A program made the translations under genes and the position numbers. The notes under the pieces are model-generated. The model was not told the DNA's origin, searched no databases, and saw nothing but the letters and a program-made list of their open reading frames with translations. Shown here in pieces: positions 23,096-32,389 of a stretch of DNA of 64,000 bases (positions are counted from its first letter, which is position 1; each line of letters opens with the position of its first letter). Origin of the DNA: JBOHRN01 sp050732775 (GTDB lineage Bacteria > Gemmatimonadota > Gemmatimonadetes > Longimicrobiales > Longimicrobiaceae). Where the stretch lies: contig JBOHRN010000009.1 in NCBI GenBank assembly GCA_050732775.1, positions 1-64,000 of the forward strand, given 5' to 3'.

Positions 23096-24904
23096 TCACG
23101 CCTGTGGCCCCTCGGCCACCCCCTGCTGGTACGCCACCTTCTCGGGGGGCGGACCGGGGGCGGGCGGGCGGCGCCCGAGCAACCGGCGCAGAGCGACCAC
23201 CGCCTCCAGGATCAGCCAGATCTCCAGGGCAAAGATGGCCGCCCCGAAGCCGAAGAGGAGCCACTGGCTCTCACCCAGGTAGCGGTCCAGCTCTAGCACC
23301 ATCCCCCAGGTGGTAATGAAGAACAGGAAGACCATCGGCAGCGCCGTGACCCACGCCTTGCGGCCGAGAGAGAGCAGGTAGCTGGTGACCACCAGCAGCG
23401 TGAGCGCCCCCACCAGCTGGTTGGTGGTGCCGAAGAGGGGCCAGAGCCGCATCCCCCCCGCTCCCCGGTCGACCCCCAGCGCCAAGAGTCCGGTCAGGAA
23501 GACGCCCACCAGGGTGGCTACGGTGCCGTTCTGGAGCGGAGCCACCCGGTACTGGGAGCCGAGTTCCTGGAGGATGTAGCGGAGGATGCGGAACGCCGTG
23601 TCGAGGGAGGTGGCGGCGAACGAGATTACCACCACCGCGGCGAAGATCACGGCCAGTTCTTGGGGTATTCCGATGCCCGCGGCCAGGTGGCCGACCCCCT
23701 GCACGAAAGCTTGCACCCCGCCCGAGGCGGCGCTGGCGAACGACGAGTAGTGCCGGTTCCAGGCGTCTCGTCCCACCATCGCCGCGAAGCCGGCGGTGCA
23801 GGCGACAATCGAGGTGAGCGCCAGGGTGCCCTCGCCGATGGCGCCGCCGTAGCCGACGTAGCGGGCGTCGCTCTCCCGGTCGAGCTGTTTGGAGCTGGTG
23901 CCCGAGGCCACCAGCCCGTGGAAACCCGAGATGGCGCCGCAGGCGATGGTAATGAAGAGGAGCGGGAACCACCCCGGCGTATCGGCCGGCACCGCCGCGT
24001 TGATGGCGGGCGCGGCGAGCGGCGCGTTGGTTACCAGGACCCCTAGAAAAATGAGTCCCAGTGCCACGAAGAGCTGGTGGGAGTTGATGTAGTCGCGCGG
24101 TTGGAGGAGTAGCCAAACCGGCAGCAGGCAGGCGGCGAAGCAGTACGCCAGGATCACCACGATCCAGCTGGCCCGTACCCCGTCGGTTCGCGCCAGCTCC
24201 CGGGCCGCGGCCAGGTCGCCGCCCGCCGCCTCGAACTGGGTGCTGGTGGGGGTGAAGCCGAAGAGGTCGATCATCTCCGGCTGCCAGAACTGCCCCGCCC
24301 AGATGAGCACGTAAAGAGTGACCAGCGCGGCGATACTGGGCCAGAAGATGCCCGCCTTGGTCTTGTAGATCAGCAACCCCACGGCGACGGCAATAGGGAG
24401 CTCGCCCCACACCGGGATCACCGAACCGGGGTTGCTCATGAACAGGTTGGCGATGAGCACGCAGAAGACCGCGCTCACCATGATGATGAGAAAGAGGATG
24501 ATGAGCAGAAAGAGCGTGCGCGCGCGGCGGCCGAGGATGCCCTGCGTGAGCGTGCCGATGGACTCGCCCCGGTTGCGGGCCGAGATCCAGAGCGCGCCGA
24601 AGTCGTGCACCGCCCCCGCGAAGATGGTCCCCAGCACCACCCACAGGAAAGCCGGCAGCCACCCCCAAATTACGGCTATGGCCGGACCCACGATGGGAGC
24701 TGCCCCGGCCACCGAGGTAAAGTGGTGGCCAAAGAGGACGTGTCGGTTGGTAGGCAGGTAGTCGAGCCCGTCCTCGAATTCGTGCGCTGGGGTGCGGAAG
24801 TCAGGGTCGAGCCGGTAGATGCGGCGCGCGAGGTAACGCGAGTAGACCAGGTAGCCGGTGGCAAACGCCGACAGCCCGACGACCAGGAGTAGGATGGAGT
24901 TCAC
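23096..24904 (-). CDS. cstA: Carbon starvation protein CstA, pyruvate/peptide transporter
   Basis: The 602-aa polytopic membrane protein has the CstA features: R-Y-L-A-R-R-I-Y near the start, then F-G-H-H-F-T-S-V-A-G-A-A-P-I-V-G-P and S-G-F-H-G-L-V-A-S-G-T-S-S-K-Q, with more than a dozen helices. Characterised members import pyruvate or peptides under starvation. The small YbdD/YjiX partner usually encoded next to cstA in Proteobacteria is absent here. VOC, CC-tail and ArsA genes follow instead. The start is ATG 24904. Confidence 0.93.
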   Translation of the reverse strand: MNSILLLVVGLSAFATGYLVYSRYLARRIYRLDPDFRTPAHEFEDGLDYLPTNRHVLFGHHFTSVAGAAPIVGPAIAVIWGWLPAFLWVVLGTIFAGAVHDFGALWISARNRGESIGTLTQGILGRRARTLFLLIILFLIIMVSAVFCVLIANLFMSNPGSVIPVWGELPIAVAVGLLIYKTKAGIFWPSIAALVTLYVLIWAGQFWQPEMIDLFGFTPTSTQFEAAGGDLAAARELARTDGVRASWIVVILAYCFAACLLPVWLLLQPRDYINSHQLFVALGLIFLGVLVTNAPLAAPAINAAVPADTPGWFPLLFITIACGAISGFHGLVASGTSSKQLDRESDARYVGYGGAIGEGTLALTSIVACTAGFAAMVGRDAWNRHYSSFASAASGGVQAFVQGVGHLAAGIGIPQELAVIFAAVVVISFAATSLDTAFRILRYILQELGSQYRVAPLQNGTVATLVGVFLTGLLALGVDRGAGGMRLWPLFGTTNQLVGALTLLVVTSYLLSLGRKAWVTALPMVFLFFITTWGMVLELDRYLGESQWLLFGFGAAIFALEIWLILEAVVALRRLLGRRPPAPGPPPEKVAYQQGVAEGPQA

Positions 24905-24953
24905 GGCCGGCTGCTAGACGACCACGTAGGGCGCCGGGGCGTGGTGGCAAACA

Positions 24954-25028
24954 TCATCTCCCCCCCAGCAGAGCCGTAACGCTGAAGGCGATGTGGAGGG
25001 CGGCGACGATGGTCAGGTGGGTCTTCAT
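24954..25028 (-). CDS. Possible 24-residue membrane peptide
   Basis: ATG 25028 is preceded by GGAG at 6 bases and opens 24 codons: M-K-T-H-L-T-I-V then a hydrophobic run ending L-L-G-G-R. The sequence resembles the first helix of larger small-membrane-protein families but stops early. It could be a truncated remnant or a genuine micropeptide upstream of cstA. The 247-base gap holding it shows nothing else clear. Confidence 0.3.
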   Translation of the reverse strand: MKTHLTIVAALHIAFSVTALLGGR

Positions 25029-25151
25029 GGCGGCTCCAGGTCGAGCGAGGAAGTGGGGGCGCCCCACCTGCGGCCGACGGCTGGCCCCCACCGGCAAGCC
25101 ATTTTCGCTGCTAATCGGCGGGGACGCAAGACAGGGATGGAGGGCTTCGCT

Positions 25152-25973
25152 TTACCCGCCGTCGATCCGTTCCTCTACGCTGGCCAGCTCGTTCCCGGCC
25201 TCGCGCAACTTCTCCAAGACCTCGCGGACTTGTTCGCGCTGCTCTTCCACGTCGTCCGCTTGACGCTCCACCCGCCGCCGTTGGCGGTCGAGCTCGTCCT
25301 CGAGCTCCCCGGCCTCGTCCTCCAAAAGGTCGCGCTGGGCGCGCCCCAGAGCGGCGGCCAGTTCGCCCTGCCTCTCGGCCTCCTCGCGGTAGCTCTCTTC
25401 CTCGCGGCGGAGCTGGCGGAGCTCCCGCCGGTACCGCTCTGTCCAGCGCTCCAGCGAGCGCAGGAGCCGCCCCCGCTCCCGCAGCAAGTCGTGGTACTCG
25501 TCCCAGGCGTCCCGCCGCCTCTCTTCTCTCCGACCCCGGTCGCCCGAGGCCCCGAAGGTGATGGGGAGCTGCACCCAGACCGGTACCGGCTCCCCCTCCA
25601 GGCGGGCGGGCATGAAGCGGGTGCCTGCCATGACCTCGCGGGCCGCGGCGTCCAGAGCGGTCCGGCCGGAGCCGCGCGCCACCCGGGTCTTGCGCACCCG
25701 GCCTCGCTCATCGATCAGGACGTGCAGCACGGCGGTGCCGCCCACGCCCGCCTCGCGCAGCTCGCCGGGGTAGGCGTCGTCGATCTCGTCCAGCACCTGC
25801 CCCGGGTCGCGCGCGTGGGGACGGGTGTCGTAAGGGGTTGAGACTGGACCCCGCATTAGCTCCTCCAGGCGGAGCGTGTCGGCGGGCGAGGGGAAGGGCG
25901 CGGCGCGGACGCCCGGCGCGAACAAGAGCGTGGGGAGCGCGAGGAAGACCGAAAATAGGAAGCGTTGGATCAT
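25152..25973 (-). CDS. TonB C-terminal-domain protein with long coiled-coil tail
   Basis: Starting at ATG 25973 the 273-aa product has a cleavable signal peptide (F-L-F-S-V-F-L-A-L-P). A TonB C-terminal-like domain follows (G-T-A-V-L-H-V-L-I-D-E-R-G-R-V, then D-A-A-A-R-E-V-M and F-M-P-A). About 125 residues of highly charged coiled coil rich in Arg/Glu/Leu come last. Classical TonB has the order reversed and an N-terminal membrane anchor; here the domain is probably periplasmic and free. It may bridge an envelope complex. GTG 25991 or 26009 are alternative starts with poor spacing. Confidence 0.72.
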   Translation of the reverse strand: MIQRFLFSVFLALPTLLFAPGVRAAPFPSPADTLRLEELMRGPVSTPYDTRPHARDPGQVLDEIDDAYPGELREAGVGGTAVLHVLIDERGRVRKTRVARGSGRTALDAAAREVMAGTRFMPARLEGEPVPVWVQLPITFGASGDRGRREERRRDAWDEYHDLLRERGRLLRSLERWTERYRRELRQLRREEESYREEAERQGELAAALGRAQRDLLEDEAGELEDELDRQRRRVERQADDVEEQREQVREVLEKLREAGNELASVEERIDGG

Positions 25974-26064
25974 AGCAAGGAGGATGGTCACCCTCTGATA
26001 CCGATCCACCTCCCTCGGGTTTCAAGGACTGCCGCCGGGAGGGTCGATGGCGCAGCGAGAAAGG

Positions 26065-26094
26065 TTGCCGCCCAAGCCGGAGTAAGGGTAGAAT
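26065..26094 (+). promoter_or_regulatory. Promoter with near-zero leader before the Nramp-like gene
   Basis: TTGCCG (26065-26070), an 18-base spacer and TAGAAT (26089-26094) precede the ATG at 26103 by 8 bases. The predicted transcript would begin at or next to the start codon. No Shine-Dalgarno sequence is present. Confidence 0.5.
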
Positions 26095-26102
26095 CTTTTT
26101 CT

Positions 26103-27437
26103 ATGTCGCGCCTCGCCTCGGTCCTCTTCTGGTCGGTCATCGCCGCCGCCTTCATCGGCCCGGGCACCGTCACCACCGCGGCGGCGGCGGGGGCGGCGCA
26201 CGGCACCGCGCTGCTCTGGGCGCTGGCGTTCTCGACCGTGGCCACGGTGGTGCTGCAAGAAGCGGCTGCCCGGCTAACCGTCGTCTCGGGCAAGGACTTG
26301 GGCCAGGCGATCCGAGACCGGTCCGCGGGGACCCCGGCCGGCCCGCTGGTACTCCTCCTGGTGCTGGGCGCCATCGTACTCGGAAACGCGGCGTACGAGG
26401 CGGGCAACATCCTCGGCGGCGGTGCCGGCGTCCTACTCGGGCTCGATCTTCCTGGCTGGGGGGTCACGCTGGCGATCGGCGCGCTGGCCGCCGGACTCTT
26501 GTGGACGGGTACCCCCAAGAGGGTGGCCCTCCTACTGGCGCTGACCGTGGCGGTAATGGGGGTGGCCTTCCTGGCCGCGGCCTTCCTGCTCAGTCCCGAC
26601 CCCGCCGCGCTCGCGGTGGGAGCTCTGGTGCCGCGCCTGCCCGCCGGCGCGGAGCTCCTGGTCCTTGGCCTGGTGGGTACCACGGTGGTGCCGTACAACC
26701 TCTTCCTCGGCTCGGGCATCGCCGCCGGGCAGAGCGTGGGCGAGCTCCGCTTCGGTATCTCGCTGTCGGTAATCCTGGGCGGGGCGATCTCGATGGCTGT
26801 TTTGGTAGTGGGCACGGCCGTGGCGGGCGAATTTTCATTCGAGCTACTGGCCGCCGCGCTGGAGGAGACCATCGGCGGGGGAAGCACCTGGTTGCTGGCG
26901 CTGGGGCTCTTCGCGGCTGGTTTTTCGTCGGCGGTGACGGCTCCGCTCGCCGCCGCGGTAACCGCCCGCTCGCTGTTCGGAGACCAGGCCGGCCGGTGGG
27001 ACGCCCGCGGCTGGCGCTACCGCTCGGTGTGGTGCGGGGTGCTGGGGGCGGGGCTCGCCTTCGGGCTTTCGGGGGTGCGGCCCATCCCGGTCATCATCCT
27101 AGCCCAGGCCCTCAACGGAGTGCTCCTCCCCTTCGCGGCGGTCTTTTTACTGCTGGCGGTGAACGACCGGGGGTTGATGGGGGAGCAGAGGCTGAACGGG
27201 TGGCTCGCCAACTCTCTCTCTGGGGTGGTGGTGGGGGTCGCGGTCGTGCTCGGCTCTGCCAGCGTGGTGCGGGCCGGCTTCGCCGCCCTGGGCGCGCGCC
27301 CCCCGGACGGGTGGTTGGTGCTGGCGCTTTCGCTGGCGGTGGCCGCGGTGATAGCGCTGCCAGTGGGGAGAGCGGTGGCGCGGGGGCGGCGGGGGGCCCG
27401 GCCCTTGGCCCGCAGCGGTGCCCAGGATACATTATAG
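26103..27437 (+). CDS. Nramp-family transporter lacking the canonical metal-binding residues
   Basis: The 444-aa protein has about eleven hydrophobic helices and the SLC11/Nramp scaffold. The first-helix motif, D-P-G-N in metal transporters, is G-P-G-T here (F-I-G-P-G-T-V-T-T). The sixth-helix motif, usually M-P-H-N, is V-P-Y-N. The ligands for Mn/Fe are therefore replaced, so the substrate may be another ion or solute, or it may be non-transporting. Similar divergent Nramp proteins occur in environmental bacteria. ATG 26103 begins where the family similarity begins; upstream codons cross the promoter. Confidence 0.82.
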   Translation: MSRLASVLFWSVIAAAFIGPGTVTTAAAAGAAHGTALLWALAFSTVATVVLQEAAARLTVVSGKDLGQAIRDRSAGTPAGPLVLLLVLGAIVLGNAAYEAGNILGGGAGVLLGLDLPGWGVTLAIGALAAGLLWTGTPKRVALLLALTVAVMGVAFLAAAFLLSPDPAALAVGALVPRLPAGAELLVLGLVGTTVVPYNLFLGSGIAAGQSVGELRFGISLSVILGGAISMAVLVVGTAVAGEFSFELLAAALEETIGGGSTWLLALGLFAAGFSSAVTAPLAAAVTARSLFGDQAGRWDARGWRYRSVWCGVLGAGLAFGLSGVRPIPVIILAQALNGVLLPFAAVFLLLAVNDRGLMGEQRLNGWLANSLSGVVVGVAVVLGSASVVRAGFAALGARPPDGWLVLALSLAVAAVIALPVGRAVARGRRGARPLARSGAQDTL

Positions 27438-27508
27438 CTACGGTTACTTGCCACTGCCAGCGCGGCCGGCGTGCAGACCCGCGACGAGATGAACCGCTAC
27501 ACTCCCCG

Positions 27509-30139
27509 GTGAGCCGGAAATACGCCGCCTTTCTCGCCGCCGCTTGCGGCCTGCTCGCAGCGTGCGCCGTGACGCTCGGCCACCCCCCCACCGCCACCCT
27601 CGCCCAGCCCGGCGTGTCGCGGGAGCTGGCCCGCAACCGCGCCGCCACCCTGTCGGAGGTCACCTACACGCTCGCCCTCGACCTGACCGGTGGCGACCGG
27701 GTGGCGGGCGGCGTAACCATCGGCTTCGAGCGGAGCGAGGGAGCCGCGGAGTTGATCCTCGACTTCCGGGGCGAGCAGCTGTCGGAGCTGGTGGTTAACG
27801 GCGTGCCGGTCGGAGACCCCGAGTGGCGCGACGGACACCTGGTCATCCCCCGCGCCCTCTTGAGAGTCGGCGCCAACACGCTAGACGCGGGCTTCCGGGC
27901 TGAGATCGCCCCCGCGGGCGCGGCCGTTATCCGGGTCGACGAGGGTGAGGAGAGCTTTCTGTATACGCTCCTGGTCCCCTCGGACGCGCAGCTTCTCTTC
28001 CCCAGCTTTGACCAGCCCGACCTCAAGGCCCGCTTCCGGCTGACCGTGAGCGCGCCCGCGGGGTGGCGGGTGTTGGCGAACTCCCCGCTCGAGCAGCGGG
28101 CGGGGGAGGGGGCCGTTAACAGCTGGTCGTTCGCGGAGACCGAACCGATCTCCACCTACCTCTTCGCTTTCGCGGCCGGGCCCTGGCGGGTGAGCGAGTA
28201 CCGGGTTCCGGGCCGGACCGATCACCCCGGCTCCATCACCACCTACCTGCGCTCCTCGCAACTGGGCGACGCCGACCCCGACACCATCGCCCGCCTAAAC
28301 GCCGGCGCGCTGGCTTGGCTGGAGGAGTACTTCCGGGTTCCCTTCCCCTTCGCCAAGATGGACCTGCTGCTCGCCCCCGCTTTCCCCTTTGGCGGCATGG
28401 AGCACGTCGGCGCCATCTTCTACAACGAGAGCCGCTTCGTTTTCAAGGAGCCGCCCACGCTGAACGAGGAGTTAGGACGCAAAGCCACCATCTACCACGA
28501 GGTGGCCCACCAGTGGTTCGGCGACCTGGTGACCATGGAGTGGTTCGACGACCTCTGGCTCAAGGAGGGGTTCGCCACCTTCATGGCGGCCAAGGTGCAG
28601 GAGCAGCTCGACCCCGGCACGGGGGGGTGGAAGAGCTTCCACCTGCGCTACAAGCCCGCGGCGTACCGGATCGACGCCACCCGCGGCACCACTCCCCTCT
28701 GGCAGGAACTGCCAAACTTGGACCTGGCCAAGAGCGCGTACGGGCCCATCGTCTACAACAAGGCCCCGGCCGTACTCAAACAGCTCGAGTTTCTGGTGGG
28801 CGAGGAAGAGTTCAGGAACGGGGTAACCCTTTTCCTGCGCCGGCACGCTTACGGAAACGCCGACTGGCGCGATCTACTGGCCGCCGTCGAGCTGGCGAGC
28901 GGGCGCTCCCTGGAGAGGTTCGGGAGCCAGTACATCCTGCGGGCCGGGATGCCGAGGGTCGAGGTAGAAGTGCAGACGGGGGACGGGGTGATCCGCTCCC
29001 TCCGCTTGGTGCAACGGCCGGCCACGGAGTTGGCGGACGACCCGGGCGGGTGGTGGCCGATGAAGGTGCGGGTGCGGCTCGGCTATCGAGACGGGAAAGA
29101 CGTGGTGCTAGACGCCCGCTTCGACGGCGAGAGCGCGCTGGTGGAGGGGGCGGCCGGGCGCCCCCTCCCCGACTTCATCTACCCGAATGAAGGTGATTAC
29201 GGTTACGGACTCTTCCTCCCCGATGACCGCTCCGCCGCCTACCTCCTAGAGGCGGTCGGAGGGCTGGAGCCGGACCTCCTGCGCGCGCTGGTGTGGGGAT
29301 CTCTGTGGGAGCTCGTGCGGGAGGCCCGGCTCCCGCCCGCCCGCTTCACCGAAAGGGTGATCGAGGAGTTCCCTGGCGAGCGGGACGAGCAGATCTCGGC
29401 CTTTCTCCTTTCCCGCTCTCTGCTGGCCCTGGAGACTTTGCTGGAGCGAGGAGAGAGGGGCGGGCTTTACCCTCGCCTGGAGCGGCTGCTGTTGGCCCGC
29501 GCCGGTAACGCTGAGTTTTCTTACGGTCTGCGCAAGCAGGCCCTCGACGCTTTCCTCTCGTCCGCCCGCTCGCCCGCGGGCCTCGACGCCCTGCTCGGCT
29601 ACCTGGCCAACCGGCGGCTCTTCAATAACGGCCCCATCGGCCAGCCCAGCCGATGGACCGCCCTCCGCACCCTGCTGGCGCTGGACCACCCGCGTGCCGA
29701 CTCTCTGTTCGAGGCCGAGCGGGCCAACGACGACTCTCCCGACGCCGCCCGGCAGAGCTTCATAGCGGGCGCGGCCGTGCCCGACGCCGGGGCCAAACGG
29801 GAGTACTTCGGCCGCTACCTGAACGACCCGGAGCTAAACGAGGCGTGGGTCACGGCGTCCTTGGACGCTTTTCTCCACCCCGCCCACCGAGACCTCACCC
29901 TCCCCTACCTGGAGCCGGCCCTAGAGCGGCTGGAGTGGATCAGGGAGAACCGGCGCATCTTCTTTCTCCCCCAGTGGCTGGGTAGCTTCGTGGGAGCTCA
30001 CCCGGAGCGGCGGGCGCTGGAGACGGTGGACCGCTTCCTGGCGGCTCACCCGGGCCTCCCCCAAGACATCCGCCGCAAGGTTCTGGTCGAGCGCGACGAA
30101 CTGGCGCGCACCGTACGCATCCGGGAGGCCCAGGAGTGA
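27509..30139 (+). CDS. M1 family aminopeptidase, ERAP1-like, predicted lipoprotein
   Basis: Starting at GTG 27509 the 876-aa protein has a lipoprotein signal (A-A-C-G-L-L-A-A-C). A full four-domain M1 enzyme follows: beta saddle, catalytic domain with G-G-M-E-H loop and H-E-V-A-H at residues 330-334 with Glu in L-K-E-G-F, small beta domain, and an ERAP1-like helical domain of about 330 residues. It would remove N-terminal residues from peptides in the envelope. It is much longer than the paralogue at 2509. The in-frame extension upstream overlaps the Nramp gene in another frame and is rejected. Confidence 0.9.
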   Translation: MSRKYAAFLAAACGLLAACAVTLGHPPTATLAQPGVSRELARNRAATLSEVTYTLALDLTGGDRVAGGVTIGFERSEGAAELILDFRGEQLSELVVNGVPVGDPEWRDGHLVIPRALLRVGANTLDAGFRAEIAPAGAAVIRVDEGEESFLYTLLVPSDAQLLFPSFDQPDLKARFRLTVSAPAGWRVLANSPLEQRAGEGAVNSWSFAETEPISTYLFAFAAGPWRVSEYRVPGRTDHPGSITTYLRSSQLGDADPDTIARLNAGALAWLEEYFRVPFPFAKMDLLLAPAFPFGGMEHVGAIFYNESRFVFKEPPTLNEELGRKATIYHEVAHQWFGDLVTMEWFDDLWLKEGFATFMAAKVQEQLDPGTGGWKSFHLRYKPAAYRIDATRGTTPLWQELPNLDLAKSAYGPIVYNKAPAVLKQLEFLVGEEEFRNGVTLFLRRHAYGNADWRDLLAAVELASGRSLERFGSQYILRAGMPRVEVEVQTGDGVIRSLRLVQRPATELADDPGGWWPMKVRVRLGYRDGKDVVLDARFDGESALVEGAAGRPLPDFIYPNEGDYGYGLFLPDDRSAAYLLEAVGGLEPDLLRALVWGSLWELVREARLPPARFTERVIEEFPGERDEQISAFLLSRSLLALETLLERGERGGLYPRLERLLLARAGNAEFSYGLRKQALDAFLSSARSPAGLDALLGYLANRRLFNNGPIGQPSRWTALRTLLALDHPRADSLFEAERANDDSPDAARQSFIAGAAVPDAGAKREYFGRYLNDPELNEAWVTASLDAFLHPAHRDLTLPYLEPALERLEWIRENRRIFFLPQWLGSFVGAHPERRALETVDRFLAAHPGLPQDIRRKVLVERDELARTVRIREAQE

Positions 30140-30205
30140 ACCGGCGCTTGGCGTCCGGCTGCCGTTGCGATTTTCTCCCAACAGCGACATCTTTATCCGC
30201 CAGCG

Positions 30206-31168
30206 ATGGCTAAGCGCGCGCTCCTGACCGGGGCCACCGGCTTCGTGGGTGGCCACCTGGCCGAGCGGTTGGCGCAAGAGGGGTGGACGTCGCGGGCGGT
30301 GGTGCGCCCTACCAGCGACACCTCCTTACTGGACCGGCTGTCTCTTGAGACGGTGACCACGGACCTCCGCGACGCGGACGGGGTGGCGCGGGCGGCCGAA
30401 GGGGCAGAGGTTGTCTTTCACCTGGCCGCCGCTACCTTTGCCCGGCGGGAGGAGGAGTTTTGGAGCGCCAACGTGGACGCCACCCGAGCCGTGATGGAGG
30501 GGGCTGCCAGGGCCGGTAGCCGGGCGGTATACCTGAGCTCGTACGCGGCGTGTGGCCCGGGCTCGTACGACCGACCGCGCCGGGCGGGGGACGAACCGGA
30601 GCCGCTCAGCGCGTACGGGCGCACCAAGCTGGAGGGGGAGCGGGCGGCGCGGGAGCTGGCACCAGAGGCGGTGATCGTCCGCGCGCCCGCGGTGTATGGA
30701 CCCCGCGACCGGGCGCTGTTGCCGTTATTCCGTATGGCCCGGCTGGGCGTGGTGCCGGTACCGGGTGGCGGCGACCGTCCGCTGCACCTGCTCTTCGCGC
30801 CCGACCTGGCGGGGGCGCTGGTCCGAGCGGCCCGGGTAGCGGCGGGCACCTACGCGGTGGCCGGACCGGGGGCGCCGGCGTGGCGGGAGGTGGTCTCGGT
30901 GGTGGGCGACGCGCTGGGGAGGCGAGTACTCTCGGTTCCCCTTTCCCCCGCCCTGGTGCGGGGGGCCGCGGCCGCCACCGAGGGGGTGGCACGGCTCTTG
31001 GGCCGAAGCGCAACCTTTGGCCGCGACAAAGCCCGGGAGATGCTCGCTCCCGGCTGGCTGTGCGATCTGAGTGGTTCCGAAGCGCTCCTCCCCGCCGGGG
31101 AGGCGACAGCACTGGCGGAGGGGATGCAAAAGACGGTGGCATGGTACCGAACCAACGGATGGCTTTGA
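30206..31168 (+). CDS. NAD(P)-dependent epimerase/dehydratase-type reductase, CerR-like
   Basis: The 320-aa extended short-chain dehydrogenase has the nucleotide motif T-G-A-T-G-F-V-G near residue 9 and catalytic Y-x3-K in A-Y-G-R-T-K. S-S-Y-A-A supplies the Ser region. Its stop overlaps the spt start by one base (TGATG). In Caulobacter a reductase of this family (CerR) reduces the 3-oxo group in ceramide synthesis, and its linkage to spt and a bCerS-like gene here supports that role. Without the context it could equally be a sugar-nucleotide or dihydroflavonol-type reductase. Confidence 0.8.
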   Translation: MAKRALLTGATGFVGGHLAERLAQEGWTSRAVVRPTSDTSLLDRLSLETVTTDLRDADGVARAAEGAEVVFHLAAATFARREEEFWSANVDATRAVMEGAARAGSRAVYLSSYAACGPGSYDRPRRAGDEPEPLSAYGRTKLEGERAARELAPEAVIVRAPAVYGPRDRALLPLFRMARLGVVPVPGGGDRPLHLLFAPDLAGALVRAARVAAGTYAVAGPGAPAWREVVSVVGDALGRRVLSVPLSPALVRGAAAATEGVARLLGRSATFGRDKAREMLAPGWLCDLSGSEALLPAGEATALAEGMQKTVAWYRTNGWL

Positions 31169-32385
31169 TGGAAGCCTCGCCGAAACAGCTTCAGGGGACC
31201 GCCGACCTCTTCGACAAGTGCGCCCGCTACACCGCGGCGCACGACGTCATGGAGAGTGGTCTCTACCCGTTCTTCCAGCCCATCTCCTGCTCTCACGACA
31301 CCGAGGTGGTGATCCGGGGGGAGCGGAAGATCATGGTGGGCTCGAACAACTACCTCGGGCTCACCCACCACCCGTACGTGCTGGAGCGGGCCAAGGCGGC
31401 CTTCGACCAGTACGGGAGCGGCTGCACCGGGAGCCGGTTCCTGAACGGCACCCTCGACCTGCACGAGGAGCTGGAGGAGCGGCTGGCCAGACTGATGGGG
31501 CACGACGCTTCCCTGGTTTTCAGCACCGGCTACCAGACCAACCTGGGGGTGATTTCCACGCTGGTGGGGCGCTCCGGCGTGGTCATTCAGGACAAGCTGA
31601 ATCACGCCTCCCTGGTGGACGGCGGGCTCCTCTCGGACGGGACCATGGTGCGTTACCCCCACGGCGACCACTCCGCCCTGCGCCGCTCCCTGGATAGCCA
31701 CGCCGGGGCGCCCGGCGGGGTGCTGGTGGTGACCGATGGCGTCTTCTCGATGGAGGGCGACATCGTGGACCTCCCCGCGGTCTCCTCCCTGTGCGCCGAG
31801 TACGGGGCCCGGCTCATGATCGACGACGCCCACGCCGCCGGGGTGCTGGGCGAGAATGGAGGTGGTACCGGCGAGCACTTCGGCATGAACCACCGGGTCG
31901 ACCTGGCCATGGCCACCTTCTCCAAGTCGTTCGCCTCCATCGGAGGGGCCATCGCCGGACCGGCCGACGTGATCCACTACCTCAAGCACCACGCCCGTCC
32001 GCTCATCTTTTCGGCCAGCGTGCCCCCCTCCGCGATCGCCACCGTGCTGGCCTGCATCGAAGTGCTGGAGCGGGAGCCGGAGCGGCGCACCCAGCTGTGG
32101 GAGAACGCCGATTACCTGCGCGCCGGGCTGCAGTCGGTGGGTTACGACACCGTCAACTCCGAGACCCCCATCATCCCGGTGGTGGTGGGCGAAATGTTGG
32201 ACACTTTCGGCTTCTGGAGGGGTCTCTTCGACGCGGGGATATTCACTAATCCGGTGCTGCCGCCCGCCGTGCCCGAGAATTCGTGTCGGCTGCGCACTTC
32301 GGTCATGTCTACCCACACGCGGGACCACCTGGACCAGGTGCTGGAAGCGTTTGAGGCGGTGGGGCGGGAGCGCGGGGTCATTTAG
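31168..32385 (+). CDS. spt: Serine palmitoyltransferase-like alpha-oxoamine synthase
   Basis: The 405-aa PLP enzyme starts at ATG 31168, overlapping the preceding stop. It shows the alpha-oxoamine synthase features: S-N-N-Y-L-G-L, the PLP-stacking His146 (L-N-H-A-S), D220 and H222 (D-D-A-H-A), and the PLP Lys253 in T-F-S-K-S-F. It condenses serine (or another amino acid) with an acyl-CoA/ACP to a 3-oxo sphingoid base. Relatives are KBL and BioF; the adjacent CerR-like and bCerS-like genes, plus S-N-N-Y-L and the Cys-rich S-C-S-H region, favour Spt. No dedicated acyl carrier protein gene is seen next to it. Confidence 0.85.
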   Translation: MEASPKQLQGTADLFDKCARYTAAHDVMESGLYPFFQPISCSHDTEVVIRGERKIMVGSNNYLGLTHHPYVLERAKAAFDQYGSGCTGSRFLNGTLDLHEELEERLARLMGHDASLVFSTGYQTNLGVISTLVGRSGVVIQDKLNHASLVDGGLLSDGTMVRYPHGDHSALRRSLDSHAGAPGGVLVVTDGVFSMEGDIVDLPAVSSLCAEYGARLMIDDAHAAGVLGENGGGTGEHFGMNHRVDLAMATFSKSFASIGGAIAGPADVIHYLKHHARPLIFSASVPPSAIATVLACIEVLEREPERRTQLWENADYLRAGLQSVGYDTVNSETPIIPVVVGEMLDTFGFWRGLFDAGIFTNPVLPPAVPENSCRLRTSVMSTHTRDHLDQVLEAFEAVGRERGVI

Positions 32386-32389
32386 CGGG

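Noticed and set aside
26501..27508. Very long in-frame N-terminal extension of the second M1 peptidase
   Set aside because: It runs across the Nramp gene in another frame and is Arg/Gly/Pro-rich shadow sequence; a signal peptide begins at GTG 27509.
2509..30139. Recent duplication of two M1 peptidases
   Set aside because: The proteins differ greatly in length, loop sequence and domain content, so they are old paralogues.
30550..31167. Upstream in-frame extension of spt
   Set aside because: It overlaps the CerR-like gene out of frame; TGATG coupling marks ATG 31168.
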